Source of the DNA: an uncultured Oleispira sp.
GTDB taxonomy: Bacteria; Pseudomonadota; Gammaproteobacteria; Pseudomonadales; Oceanobacteraceae
Length of the DNA stretch: 63,005 nt
Direction: 5' to 3'
Assembly: GCA_913019965.1 (NCBI GenBank)
Contig: CAJVZR010000017.1
Location: 1 to 63,005 of the forward strand
Under the pieces are notes generated by a model that was not told the origin of the DNA, did no database searches, and was given only the letters and a program-made list of their open reading frames with translations. The position numbers and the translations under genes are program-made. Below are positions 18,057-27,550 of this stretch, piece after piece; position 1 is the stretch's first letter; each line of letters starts with the position of its first letter.

Positions 18057-18971
18057 TTAAGACTGCTTCATTTCTTTTAATAAATCATTAATGCCTGCAA
18101 CAGAACCAATGACACCACTCGCTTCCAGCGGCATCATAACAACCTTGCTATTCTCCGCAGAACCTATTTCACCCAATGCTTCGATGTATTTTTGTGCAAC
18201 AAAATAATTAAGCGCCTGTGGGTTCCCTTCAGAAATGGCTTTAGAAACCATCTCAGTTGCTCGCGCTTCTGCTTCGGCTAAACGCTCACGTGCTTCTGCT
18301 TCTTTAAATGCCGCTTCTCGTGCACCTTCAGCTTTAAGAATGGCAGAACGTTTCTCACCTTCTGCGACCTCAATGGCCGCCTGGCGCTCACCTTCAGCGG
18401 TTAAAATAGAGGCACGCTTATCACGCTCAGCTTTCATCTGGTTCCCCATAGACTCGACTAAATCCAGTGGCGGAGAGATATCTCTAATTTCTATTCGGGT
18501 AATCTTTACACCCCAAGGATCCGTTGCTTCATCAACCTTACCTAATAAAGAAGCATTAATAGAATCACGATTAGAAAGCATGGCATCTAATTCCATTGAA
18601 CCGAGTACCGCACGAATATTCGTCATCACCAAGTTTTGCATTGCACGGGGTAGATCATTGACCTCATACGACGCCTTTACCGAGTCAAGCACTTGGAAAA
18701 AACAAACCGCATCCGTAGTCACCATGGCATTGTCCGAAGAAATTACTTCCTGCGGTGGAATATCCAATACCTGTTCCATAACATTTTGCTTGCGCCCAAT
18801 CGAATCGATAAAAGGAATAATGAAACCTAAACCAGGACTCAAGGTATGGGTATACTTGCCAAAACGTTCTACCGTCCATTGATAGCCCTGAGGCACCATT
18901 TTAATACCGGTAAAAATAAAGACCGCGACAAAGACTGCGACGACGACAACCGTCATTTCTATACCAAACAT
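18057..18971 (-). CDS. qmcA: SPFH/Band-7 protein QmcA (stomatin-like)
   Basis: A 304-residue inner-membrane-anchored SPFH protein. One N-terminal helix (residues 5-22) is followed by the Band-7 domain ([57 protein letters not shown]), then an Ala/Glu-rich coiled coil (about 180-250) that drives oligomerisation, and a C-terminal tail. The start at 18971 is chosen because AAGGA lies seven bases upstream; the longer frame to 19010 adds a basic, non-hydrophobic leader. Forms qmcA-nfeD; divergent from the RND gene. Confidence 0.9.
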   Translation of the reverse strand: MFGIEMTVVVVAVFVAVFIFTGIKMVPQGYQWTVERFGKYTHTLSPGLGFIIPFIDSIGRKQNVMEQVLDIPPQEVISSDNAMVTTDAVCFFQVLDSVKASYEVNDLPRAMQNLVMTNIRAVLGSMELDAMLSNRDSINASLLGKVDEATDPWGVKITRIEIRDISPPLDLVESMGNQMKAERDKRASILTAEGERQAAIEVAEGEKRSAILKAEGAREAAFKEAEARERLAEAEARATEMVSKAISEGNPQALNYFVAQKYIEALGEIGSAENSKVVMMPLEASGVIGSVAGINDLLKEMKQS

Positions 18972-19169
18972 AAATATTCCTTTTTCGTGTTTAAATTTTT
19001 TATTATGCACAACGCTTTCTTACAAGCGCTTATTAATGCAGCTTCCCTCAATAATACCTAAACATGAACGATATTGGCTTTTTATTTATGATATTCGTCT
19101 GATATTAACCTTGTTCAGTATCCTGACCGGCTTAGAATAAGCACATAATCACTATAAAAATAAATCATC

Positions 19170-21551
19170 ATGCTAGAAAACTACATTCGCTGGATCATCA
19201 CACAACGTAAATGGCTTACCGCTTTATTAGTAGTCATCATGCTCATCATCAGCTCAGGGGCTTCTAAACTCACTTTCACCAGTGATTTCAGAACCTATTT
19301 TGGTCCGGAAAACCCACAGCTATTAGCCTTCGAGAATATGGAGAAGACGTTCTCAAAGCAAGAGAATGTCTATTTCTACATCCATGCTAAAGAAGGAGAC
19401 TTATTTACACCGCAAGGGTTAGATCTTATTGAGCAATTAACCGACGAAGGCTGGAAACTACCTTATTCACAAAGAGTGACCTCGCTGCAAAATTATCAAC
19501 ATACCGATGTTGAAGATGATGATTTATTAATCGACTATTTATATTACGAAGCCCTAGCCTTAACCCCATCAGATTTAGCGCGCATTAAACAAGTTACTTT
19601 TTCAGAGCCCACACTGCTACACCGATTAATCTCTGAAGATGGTGCTTCTACCGGTGTAAGTATTCGCACAGTTCTCCCCGAGGGCACGAGTATGGAGACC
19701 TCAAAAGAGGCGGTTATTGCCGCGCGTGAACTAGCTGAGCGTATCCGCCCAAATTTTCCAGGTTTTGAAATTTTAGTCGGTGGGTCACTCACCTCGAATG
19801 TCACCATGGGAGAAGCGATCAAACAAGATATAGAAAACCTACTAGGTTTGTCCTACCTAGTCATGATTATCACCATGATCATTCTATTACGTACGTTCTC
19901 CGGTATGTTATTAACCCTAATGATCATCAGTTTTTCAGTACTCTCCACCATGGGACTGTTCGGCTGGTTAGGCTTCACCATGACGCCACCTACCGGCTTT
20001 GTGCCTACCGCGATATTAACCATTGCCGTCGCCGATACGATTCATATTTTGATCAGTTATTATTATGAACTCAATCATGGCAAGTCCAAGTTTGAAGCGA
20101 TTCAAGAAGCATTGCGAATTAACTTCTCTCCGGTCTTCATCACCAGCATCACGACCGTAATTGGTGTACTTTGCTTGAATACCAGTGACTCACCACCGTA
20201 TCGTGATATGGGTAATATCATTGCCTGCGGCGTCTTTTTTGCTTGGATTTACAGTATTTCTTTTCTGCCTGCGATGCTGGCATTAATGCCGACACCCAAG
20301 GGTAAGGTTGAAAACAATAAGCCGTCTTTCATGATGAGCTTTGCCAATAACGTAATCCGTTTTTATAAGCCGCTCTTTATTGTTATGGCCGTCGTTATTA
20401 TTGCCATCGGTAGCCAACTCAATAGAAATACGATCAGTGAGCGCTGGCATGAGTTTTTTGATACCAGTTTTGAAGTTCGTAATACCTTAGAAGCGACGAA
20501 CGAAACCCTTGGTGGTCTACATAGGATTTTCTTTGTTTTAGATAGCCAGCAAGAAGGTGGAATCAATGACCCTAACTATTTACAGCAAACCGATGATTTT
20601 GCTCAATGGTTATTAACTCAAGATAAAGTATCCAGTGTCGATAGCATTACGACCATTATTAAAAGGCTTAACAAAAATCTGCATAATAATGATGAAGCCT
20701 GGTTCAAAATCCCGGAGAACCGAGAGCTCGCGGCACAGTATTTATTATTATATGAATTGTCTCTTCCCCTAGGTTTAGGGTTAGACGATACCATCAATAA
20801 TGCGCGCTCCGCGAGTCGCCTCACAGTCTCATTCGAAAAAGCCGATTCTATTTACATTTTAGAACTGGAAGAAAAAGCCCTCGCTTGGTTAAAAGATAAC
20901 GCTCCGGATATTTATGTCAACGAAGGTACCGGCTTAGATATTGTATTTGCTAACCTTACATTCCGAAATATTGGCAGCATGATGAATGGTACTTCCATCG
21001 CCCTCATTTTAATTTCCTTCCTGCTAATTTTTGCCTTACGCTCCTTTAAGATCGGCCTAATCAGCTTGATTCCCAACATCATGCCAGCAGTCTTAGCGTA
21101 TGGCATCTGGGGCATGATCAATGGCCAAATCGATACGGCGGTATCGGTCGTTGTTTGCTTGAGCTTAGGCATAGTGGTAGATGATACCGTGCACTTCCTA
21201 AGCAAATACTTACGTGCTCGTCGTGAACAGGGTTTAGATGCTGAGAATGCCATTCGCTATGCCTTTAATACCGTTGGTAATGCACTACTCGTCACTTCCG
21301 TGGTCTTAGTCGGTGGCTTTATGGTGATGCAGTTCTCTCATTTCCACCCAAGCAATAACATGGGCATGTTATTAGCGATCACTATTTTAGTCGCATTATT
21401 AGTCGACTTTTTATTCCTGCCTCCGTTATTGATGTTCTTAGATCGAAAGAAGCAACCGCAAGAGACTAAGACTCAGGCCACCCCTATCGCCGATTCTGAG
21501 TCCGAATTAACATCAGCCAAATCACCACCAGCAGCGAATCTCACTCAATAA
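19170..21551 (+). CDS. RND/MMPL superfamily exporter
   Basis: A 793-residue protein with the duplicated RND layout: TM1 (about 14-32), a soluble domain about 35-215, a TM bundle about 220-385 with sterol-sensing-like VADTIHILISYYYE, TM7 about 410, a second soluble domain about 430-630, and a second bundle about 635-765 with GIVVDDTVHFLSKYL (the conserved Asp pair of the proton relay). This is the two-soluble-domain MMPL type typical of lipid or hydrophobic-molecule exporters. There is no periplasmic adaptor or outer-membrane factor nearby. The C-terminal tail is Gln/Thr/Ser-rich. Strong terminator follows. Confidence 0.88.
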   Translation: MLENYIRWIITQRKWLTALLVVIMLIISSGASKLTFTSDFRTYFGPENPQLLAFENMEKTFSKQENVYFYIHAKEGDLFTPQGLDLIEQLTDEGWKLPYSQRVTSLQNYQHTDVEDDDLLIDYLYYEALALTPSDLARIKQVTFSEPTLLHRLISEDGASTGVSIRTVLPEGTSMETSKEAVIAARELAERIRPNFPGFEILVGGSLTSNVTMGEAIKQDIENLLGLSYLVMIITMIILLRTFSGMLLTLMIISFSVLSTMGLFGWLGFTMTPPTGFVPTAILTIAVADTIHILISYYYELNHGKSKFEAIQEALRINFSPVFITSITTVIGVLCLNTSDSPPYRDMGNIIACGVFFAWIYSISFLPAMLALMPTPKGKVENNKPSFMMSFANNVIRFYKPLFIVMAVVIIAIGSQLNRNTISERWHEFFDTSFEVRNTLEATNETLGGLHRIFFVLDSQQEGGINDPNYLQQTDDFAQWLLTQDKVSSVDSITTIIKRLNKNLHNNDEAWFKIPENRELAAQYLLLYELSLPLGLGLDDTINNARSASRLTVSFEKADSIYILELEEKALAWLKDNAPDIYVNEGTGLDIVFANLTFRNIGSMMNGTSIALILISFLLIFALRSFKIGLISLIPNIMPAVLAYGIWGMINGQIDTAVSVVVCLSLGIVVDDTVHFLSKYLRARREQGLDAENAIRYAFNTVGNALLVTSVVLVGGFMVMQFSHFHPSNNMGMLLAITILVALLVDFLFLPPLLMFLDRKKQPQETKTQATPIADSESELTSAKSPPAANLTQ

Positions 21552-21572
21552 CCAAAAGACAAGGGTTAATTG

Positions 21573-21606
21573 GCTGCAGTGCCTGCCAGCACTGCAGCTT
21601 TTACTT
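21573..21606 (+). terminator. Rho-independent terminator of the RND gene
   Basis: Perfect 10-bp stem GCTGCAGTGC/GCACTGCAGC (21573-21582 and 21589-21598), 6-nt loop, then TTTTTTA. Confidence 0.9.
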
Positions 21607-21672
21607 ACTCCCAAGGTAAAAACTGCTAGAATCTGCTAAAATCAGTTAATAACCTTCTTTGAGCATTCTTTC

Positions 21673-22161
21673 GTGACCAATAACGACATCCTGCGCCGCC
21701 TCCGCTACAGCTTTGACTTCAGCGACTCTAAAATGATATCTCTTTTCGCCTTAGCTGGAGAAACCGTCACCCGTGAACAAGTTAGCTGCTGGTTAAAGAA
21801 AGATGACCACGATGATTATAAAGGTCTAAAAGACTACCTATTAGCCACTTTTTTGAATGGTCTAATCAATGACAGACGCGGCGTAAAAGAAGGTGAGCCA
21901 GCTCCTATCGAAAAAGAGCTGACCAATAACATCATCTTGCGCAAGCTTAAGATTGCTTTGAATTTCATTGATGATGATGTTGTAAGTATTATGGAACTCG
22001 CCAACTTTAATATCAGCAAGCCTGAATTAACAGCGTTCTTCCGCCGTCCTGGCCACAAACACTACCGTATCTGTAAAGACCAGATATTGCGTAATTTCTT
22101 GCAAGGTCTACAGCTTAAATATCGTACCGATAAGCCTGAAGCAACGGATAAAAACGCTTAA
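21673..22161 (+). CDS. yehS: DUF1456 family protein (YehS-like)
   Basis: 162 residues from a GTG start, with two copies of the DUF1456 repeat: residues 3-67 (NNDILRRLRYSFDFSDSKMI, then a KKDD and YKGLKDYLLATFLNGLI) and 85-150 (NNIILRKLKIALNFIDDDVV, then FFRRPGHKHYR and LRNFLQGLQ). E. coli YehS has the same two-repeat form. No function is established. Monocistronic. Confidence 0.88.
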   Translation: MTNNDILRRLRYSFDFSDSKMISLFALAGETVTREQVSCWLKKDDHDDYKGLKDYLLATFLNGLINDRRGVKEGEPAPIEKELTNNIILRKLKIALNFIDDDVVSIMELANFNISKPELTAFFRRPGHKHYRICKDQILRNFLQGLQLKYRTDKPEATDKNA

Positions 22162-22186
22162 TCAAGCAACGTCTCTACCCATATTA

Positions 22187-22744
22187 CTACTGTGCACCAC
22201 GTACAAGGTGCACAGCATAATTTTGGCTTTCACGATTAGCATTATTCCAACTCACGCTACCATCTTCATATTCTGCGTACCAAGATTTAATATGCAAACC
22301 TCCAGAATAGATTTCGGAAGCGGTTGAACTCCAAACCTTTAAATCCTCTGTATTTGGCATATTCGTGAAAATTGCTAGGTTAATAGCAGGCTTATGACAG
22401 CCATATTCAATAATCGATTCGAGTTCTTTCACATTAGGCAAACGCCAATCGGTATAGCCTGCAAAGCCACCATTAGTATTCACTTCCTCAACGGTTTCTA
22501 GCGCTTGTTGCCAACTCAAGAGTGATAAATCACCTTCTGTACAATTACCGCTTTTCCCTTCCAAACACTGCTTCCACATTAAGCGAGTTTCTAAATGCGT
22601 GACAGTACCATCATTGTGCTTAATAAATTCTTTCGTACTGGAGTTAAATAAAGAAGGCTGATCTGTACACTCTTGCGAGGTCGCATTAACCGCCATAAAT
22701 ATCGTGGCTAAAAGAAGCCCTAATTTCAAAACTAGCTTATTCAT
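22187..22744 (-). CDS. Secreted DUF1566 (Lcl C-terminal-like) protein
   Basis: 185 residues with a signal peptide (MNKLVLKLGLLLATIFMAVN, cleavage near ATS-QE) and a DUF1566 domain: DGTVTHLETRLMWKQC, WQQALE, GYTDWRLPNVKELESIIEYG and a final W-x-x-x-EYEDGSVSW pattern. Five cysteines could form disulfides. The ATG at 22744 overlaps the stop of the upstream lipoprotein gene by 8 bases, with GGGAG inside that gene as its ribosome-binding site, so the two are translationally coupled. Family function is poorly defined; surface or adhesion roles are usually guessed. Confidence 0.8.
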   Translation of the reverse strand: MNKLVLKLGLLLATIFMAVNATSQECTDQPSLFNSSTKEFIKHNDGTVTHLETRLMWKQCLEGKSGNCTEGDLSLLSWQQALETVEEVNTNGGFAGYTDWRLPNVKELESIIEYGCHKPAINLAIFTNMPNTEDLKVWSSTASEIYSGGLHIKSWYAEYEDGSVSWNNANRESQNYAVHLVRGAQ

Positions 22745-23963
22745 TATTCTCACTCCCATCACGAACTAAGCGTACGTGCCAAGCCAGGCTTTTTGATTCA
22801 CTCACCGTCACCCCTGTCGATTGAACAAGGGTCCATGCTTTACTAGGTAGACGAGCATCATTGGTTCGGCTCCAATAATTCCGCCCTTGAGAGCGCTTAA
22901 AATAATCCAAATCAATCGCCAGTTCTCTGCCTACAGTTGTATTATCCGGCGTGCCTAAATCAACAAGAGTATTTATTTCACTAATACTCGGCAAACGCCA
23001 ATCATTTGCTCCACAATAGCTTGCGTCATTCATACGCTTAATAAACGCTTGGGTATGACACCAGGTAGTTTCATCATCTTTATCAAACTCTTGGCAAGGC
23101 ACTTCAGTTCCAAAATTACTGGGGGCAATTTTAGTCCCTGGAATTCCCGCATTAAATGCTTCATCTTCGTCGTACCAGAAATACATACTATCTTGGTCAT
23201 TAAGAACAGCTGTCGCATCCCCAGATAACTTTCTCTCCCACGTTAATCCGGTTACATTATCCTTTACGCAATAAAAAAGACTGCTGCTATCTTGGTCGAC
23301 TAAAGGAATGCCCGCGACATCCAATTTGGTGAAATCAAAGCCCGAATCCCCAGCCCCAGCTTTAGCCAGCGTACTCGCCAATAATTCATTTGTCGCAATT
23401 GCATCTCGGCCATAACCACAGTCTTGAAGGTTTCCTAAATCATTAACAGAACACTCAGGGTGATTACCCGAGTCAAATGCGCCACTGCGCTCTTGGCCAG
23501 TATCGTTTAATCTTGATAATTCACAGGCATCACCCAAATCACCTTTTAAGCCGGTATTATCATCGATGCCATTCGTATCAGCTTGGTCTAAGTTAGCAAC
23601 ATAAGGACAATTATCATCTGCATCGTTGATGCCATCGCCATCGTTATCATCATCTTCGGTATGCCCTAACCCATCACCATCGATATCGAGATATTGTGCA
23701 GAATTTTCTGGAAAATCATCTTCCTCGTTAAATACACCATCACCGTCTAAATCATTATCACAGACATCTCCGATGCCATCAGCATCAAGATCTGCTTGGT
23801 CGAGGTTGGCAATAGCAACGCAGTTATCGATGCGATCTGCGAGGGTATCTAGATCACTATCTCTACTATCATTTTTTTGCTCATCACCGGCGCAAGAAGC
23901 CAGAAGAAGGCAAGCCATTAATAGGGATGACTTCGATAAAGAAGATTTTAGGAATTTTGACAA
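22737..23963 (-). CDS. Lipoprotein with thrombospondin type-3 repeats and DUF1566 domain
   Basis: 408 residues. Lipobox LLASC with Cys near residue 24; residues about 30-150 are Asp-rich calcium-binding thrombospondin type-3 repeats (DNCVAIANLDQADLDADGIG, then DVCDNDLDGDGV and similar). Residues about 225-400 form a DUF1566 domain (VKDNVTGLTWERKL, CGANDWRLPSISEINTLVD, HVRLVRDG). Probably outer-membrane anchored, with a Ca2+-stiffened stalk carrying the DUF1566 head. Its partner 22187-22744 repeats the head domain without the stalk. Confidence 0.82.
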   Translation of the reverse strand: MSKFLKSSLSKSSLLMACLLLASCAGDEQKNDSRDSDLDTLADRIDNCVAIANLDQADLDADGIGDVCDNDLDGDGVFNEEDDFPENSAQYLDIDGDGLGHTEDDDNDGDGINDADDNCPYVANLDQADTNGIDDNTGLKGDLGDACELSRLNDTGQERSGAFDSGNHPECSVNDLGNLQDCGYGRDAIATNELLASTLAKAGAGDSGFDFTKLDVAGIPLVDQDSSSLFYCVKDNVTGLTWERKLSGDATAVLNDQDSMYFWYDEDEAFNAGIPGTKIAPSNFGTEVPCQEFDKDDETTWCHTQAFIKRMNDASYCGANDWRLPSISEINTLVDLGTPDNTTVGRELAIDLDYFKRSQGRNYWSRTNDARLPSKAWTLVQSTGVTVSESKSLAWHVRLVRDGSENNE

Positions 23964-24130
23964 AGTTCGGCCTTTATTACATTTATTGTGAGCGCGATGA
24001 CTATCTATATAAATCGAGGAAAGCTTATTGACTAGTAACTTTTCATTAATATTACAAATTTACTCGAATCCTTGCTAAGACTACATGACTTTCCATTAGT
24101 TCGTTAATAGAGTAATTTTTATCACAGCCA

Positions 24131-24170
24131 AAAAAATAGCCACAATCTCATGATCGTGGCTATTTTATGC
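24131..24170 (-). terminator. Terminator of the ceramidase-like gene
   Basis: Inverted repeat 24133-24147 and 24152-24166 (15-bp arms; the single mismatch is a G-U pair on the minus strand), 4-nt loop, and on the minus strand a U-tract continuing into the arm (TTTTTTT). Lies 42 bp beyond the gene end. Confidence 0.8.
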
Positions 24171-24211
24171 ATCAAACTCATTCGCCCTAACGAAACGATA
24201 TTTGTTTTAAC

Positions 24212-26287
24212 TTAATCGACAAACGAGATACTTAATTCAGCATCTGAAGCGATACGAAAGCTCTGAGAAGTTAGGCTATCTTGACCTTTACGTGCAGCAA
24301 TGACGAAACGATATTCACCATTCGCAACCGGGTTATACCAGCGTACCTTGTATTCCGCCATGCCTTGGTCTTCTTCGTCTTCTAAACGAATTTCAATATC
24401 ATAGCCGTCATCATTAATAACCTCTAAGCCGTTCTTCATCAGCTTCCATTCACCATCAATTAAGGTCTCAACCTTAACTAGTGGGTTATGTAGCTCAATC
24501 TCACTAGCACCTACATCTAACCACTCTAATTCAATGTAATCTTCTTCATTCGCTTCTTCTGCCAAATGCGAGTGTGGCTGCTCAAGAATCGTTCGCTTAC
24601 CCGTGCTAGTAACCGCTTCAGGGAAGAACTGATTCACTTTAATATCATATTGCCATTTAGGTAACAGCTCTACGATGTCTTCTTGCTGATTGAAGTCCTT
24701 TGCTAACTTACCTAGCTGAGCCGTCAAATAAGGTGTTGAGTACTGACCATAAAGCGTATGACCCCCTTCATAATTCTGACGGGCATATTCTTCTGGAGTA
24801 GTTGCATAGCCAAAATAGCCATTGGCATTACCCGCAATCCAAGCATGCTTAATATCGTTTTTAGCGAGGCTAAATTCCTCACTCACTCGTTGAGCCATTC
24901 GGCGACCCGCTTCCGTTGTAATTTCAAACGGCAATGGCATCACCAACGTATCGTTAATCTTAATTAACTGAAATAATACCGTATTAGGGAAGCTATCTTT
25001 CGGCTCTAAAATTGGCTGTAAATATTTAAAGCCTAAGTGCGTTTTATTCCCCTGACAGCCATCGGTAAATACCCAGCTGCGAGACATTATATTCCCGCCC
25101 TTTAGAAACGGAACCGCCGCTAAGAAAGGTGTTCTGCGTTCATAAGCCCCTGCCGCTGTTGGCGCACCAACCGCTGGATCTTCACACAACTCAATGCCAT
25201 CAATTTTATTACTTTGGCGAATATTCAATTCACGGGCAGCGGTTTTAATAACAATCTCGTTACTCAGTTGATCGCCCAAAGATTCAAATAAACTAATCGC
25301 TTCTTTGCCAATACCTTGGCCCAATTTTTTGGCTTCTTTCCAGTTCACGTCAAAATGACCAAAAGTATTATCACCGTCTTCTGGTAGAGCTGGTGCCATA
25401 TCTCCTTGGGTACCCGTTGTTAAGCCATGTACCACAGCCCATGGCGTATCGTACTTATCCTGTATCGCCCACTCTAAATCCTTTTGTGCATAAGCAAACA
25501 AATCAGAGTTATACACCTCAACCGGCACACTCAACGCAGTAGCGTGGATAGAGAAACTAGAGAAAGCTGCAAGCGGTTTAAAGTGGCCGTTGTCATCTTC
25601 AACATCAATACGGATCATAAACATCGCAGGATTGATCGCTTTAAACTTAGCTTGTGGATCATCTAGACTGATACCCGATACATTTTCATTTAAAACATAA
25701 GAATCCAATGAACGGTTTCGGTTATAGCCATAAATATCTTTGCGGCCTGTCGCGACTTTGGCAGGACGACGTTTTTGATAAGCGGTTAAAATTCCATTAG
25801 CAATTCGCTGACTTGCAAAGGCTAAAAACTCTTCCTCCAAGCCTTGGCCGTTCGACATATGTTTATTATAAAAGTCATTTTCAAAATGATTCACCGGTGC
25901 CGAATGACTGTGAGACGCTGTAATAACAATATCACTCGCTTTCAAACCCGTTTTCGCTGCAACGGCTTCAACCACTTTATGCTGAACCAATAACGAACCT
26001 GCGGTTAAATCCGTTTGCACTAGCGCGGTCGAATTTCCCTGGCCATCATTAAGATATACAACACGGGCTTTCAAACGTGTTCTAAAGCCTTTTCCAGAGT
26101 TGGCCATCACCGAGTAGCCACCCATTGGCATACCAGGAGGTGGAGTAACATCGACAGAAATCGCCCCTGCAGTAGCAGTGCCTGTTTTTGCAACATCCGC
26201 GGGGATAGGCTGGTTGACCGTAATTTGTTTGACAGTGGCACACGCACTTAAAGTAGTCGCGAGCACTAGCAGCATAAATTTGCGCAT
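24212..26287 (-). CDS. Neutral/alkaline ceramidase-like lipoprotein lacking the catalytic serine
   Basis: 691 residues from the ATG at 26287 (AGGA upstream; longer frame to 26335 rejected). Lipobox LSAC, Cys near residue 16. The neutral ceramidase domain spans about 43-510, with an Ig-like C-terminal domain about 560-690. Presumed zinc ligands are kept: His126/128 in ASHSHSAP, His248 in FSIHAT, Glu in FEITTEAGRRM, and Tyr in the NANGYFGYATTPEEY segment. The amidase motif GDVSPN, whose Ser is the nucleophile in characterised enzymes, reads G295-D-M-A298-P-A, so serine is replaced by alanine. Either the substrate or mechanism differs, or it is catalytically dead. Monocistronic with its own terminator. 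Confidence 0.82.
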   Translation of the reverse strand: MRKFMLLVLATTLSACATVKQITVNQPIPADVAKTGTATAGAISVDVTPPPGMPMGGYSVMANSGKGFRTRLKARVVYLNDGQGNSTALVQTDLTAGSLLVQHKVVEAVAAKTGLKASDIVITASHSHSAPVNHFENDFYNKHMSNGQGLEEEFLAFASQRIANGILTAYQKRRPAKVATGRKDIYGYNRNRSLDSYVLNENVSGISLDDPQAKFKAINPAMFMIRIDVEDDNGHFKPLAAFSSFSIHATALSVPVEVYNSDLFAYAQKDLEWAIQDKYDTPWAVVHGLTTGTQGDMAPALPEDGDNTFGHFDVNWKEAKKLGQGIGKEAISLFESLGDQLSNEIVIKTAARELNIRQSNKIDGIELCEDPAVGAPTAAGAYERRTPFLAAVPFLKGGNIMSRSWVFTDGCQGNKTHLGFKYLQPILEPKDSFPNTVLFQLIKINDTLVMPLPFEITTEAGRRMAQRVSEEFSLAKNDIKHAWIAGNANGYFGYATTPEEYARQNYEGGHTLYGQYSTPYLTAQLGKLAKDFNQQEDIVELLPKWQYDIKVNQFFPEAVTSTGKRTILEQPHSHLAEEANEEDYIELEWLDVGASEIELHNPLVKVETLIDGEWKLMKNGLEVINDDGYDIEIRLEDEEDQGMAEYKVRWYNPVANGEYRFVIAARKGQDSLTSQSFRIASDAELSISFVD

Positions 26288-26395
26288 TGAAAGTGTCCTG
26301 GTTCTTGTTGTTATAATTAGAATTGTGTTCTGCACGTTCGTACCATTGTAATGATTTGGCGGATTTTATCGAGTGCTTTTAAGACAATATTCTTA

Positions 26396-26731
26396 TCAAT
26401 TCATGGGTTCAATTGGCAGGAGTGGCTGATTTTGCATGAGTTCGGGGTACAGCTCTTCGAGCTTGATTACTCCCTGAATTAGACCTTCTTTTTTAGCCTT
26501 AGCTAAGCGCTTTACCTTATATTCCAGTTTTAATGCGGTGGACTGCCCACCCACCAGCACATGAAACTCCAATAGTAGAGGCCCTTTACCTTTAAGTGCT
26601 TTGGCAGCTTTAACTCCGCCAGCTTGATGCTCAGCAAAACGACGCTCCACATCCGTCGTAATCCCGGTATAAAGACTATGTTTCGCCGTTCTAATTAAAT
26701 ACAAAGACCAAGCAGGGGTTATTTTGCTCAT
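26396..26731 (-). CDS. GIY-YIG nuclease family protein (UPF0213, YhbQ-like)
   Basis: 111 residues. The GIY-YIG signature appears as [20 protein letters not shown] near residues 8-27, with the catalytic Arg in VERRFAEHQ and the conserved Glu in [12 protein letters not shown]. Small stand-alone GIY-YIG proteins such as YhbQ cut branched or damaged DNA in vitro; their role in vivo is unclear. Divergent from trhA. Confidence 0.88.
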   Translation of the reverse strand: MSKITPAWSLYLIRTAKHSLYTGITTDVERRFAEHQAGGVKAAKALKGKGPLLLEFHVLVGGQSTALKLEYKVKRLAKAKKEGLIQGVIKLEELYPELMQNQPLLPIEPMN

Positions 26732-26846
26732 AAAGGTTTAAATTGTTTGTTAAAATAAATTTCGCTCACCACACCTTTTCCTTAAACGTTATAAAAATTG
26801 AGCAAACAAGTGTACACTAAGCAGATACTTTTCTTAGGACGCCATC

Positions 26847-27509
26847 ATGTCGAGTATCTCAATGCCTACGCGCTCTCGCTTTCGCGATCCCTTTAGTGGT
26901 TTTAGCCACTTAACGGGGGCAATCATTGGTTTAATTGCTTCCGGTATTTTAATCATAAAAGCCAGCCTATATGGTGATATGTGGCAAGTTGCGTCTTTTG
27001 CTATTTTCGGACTGTGTATGACTTTAATGTTCGGCAGCAGTGCAATATACCACCTTGCTCAGGGCAGCGATGAAAAGATTTTAAAGTTAAAACGCATTGA
27101 TCACATGGCCATTTTTGGCATGATCGCAGGGACTTATACCCCTATGTGTTTAGTGCCTTTGCGTGAGAGCTTCGGCTGGACACTATTAGCCGTGGTCTGG
27201 GGTTTAGCTATTTCAGGGATTCTATTGAAGATTTTTTGGATTGGCGCTCCGCGCTGGCTATCCACACTGATTTATCTTGCAATGGGCTGGGCTTGTGTTT
27301 TTGGTCTGTCGACGATGAAAGCAGTTATGCCCGAAGTATCCTTTGATTGGCTGGTTTATGGTGGTATTGCTTATACATTAGGCGCCGTGGTTTATGCGAC
27401 TAAATGGCCTGACCCCTGGCCAGAAGCATTTGGTTTTCATGAGATTTGGCATGTTTTTGTGATGGCAGGGGCCTTTAGCCATTTTGTTGCGGTTTATTAT
27501 TTGCTGTGA
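26847..27509 (+). CDS. trhA: Hemolysin III family protein TrhA (PAQR)
   Basis: 220 residues with seven predicted transmembrane helices. HlyIII/PAQR motifs are visible: FRDPFSGFSHLTGAIIGLI near the N-terminus, SSAIYHLA with the first conserved His, RIDHMAIFGMIAGTYTPMCL, and HEIWHVFVMAGAFSHFVAVY at the C-terminus. Members probably act on membrane lipids (E. coli YqfA/TrhA affects membrane energetics) and not as true haemolysins. ATG start with AGGA eight bases upstream. Convergent with mgtC across a repeat array. Confidence 0.92.
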   Translation: MSSISMPTRSRFRDPFSGFSHLTGAIIGLIASGILIIKASLYGDMWQVASFAIFGLCMTLMFGSSAIYHLAQGSDEKILKLKRIDHMAIFGMIAGTYTPMCLVPLRESFGWTLLAVVWGLAISGILLKIFWIGAPRWLSTLIYLAMGWACVFGLSTMKAVMPEVSFDWLVYGGIAYTLGAVVYATKWPDPWPEAFGFHEIWHVFVMAGAFSHFVAVYYLL

Positions 27510-27550
27510 TGGGTTGGGGTTGTTTAATTCCCACCGTCCTATCGTAGAAA

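Noticed and set aside
18235-18882. 215-residue plus-strand ORF opposite qmcA
   Set aside because: Antisense shadow of a conserved SPFH gene; Ser/Arg-rich translation typical of a shadow frame.
22191-22214. Perfect 8-bp inverted repeat TGTGCACC-N8-GGTGCACA at the end of the DUF1566 gene as a terminator
   Set aside because: It overlaps the last codons and stop and is not followed by a T-tract on either strand.
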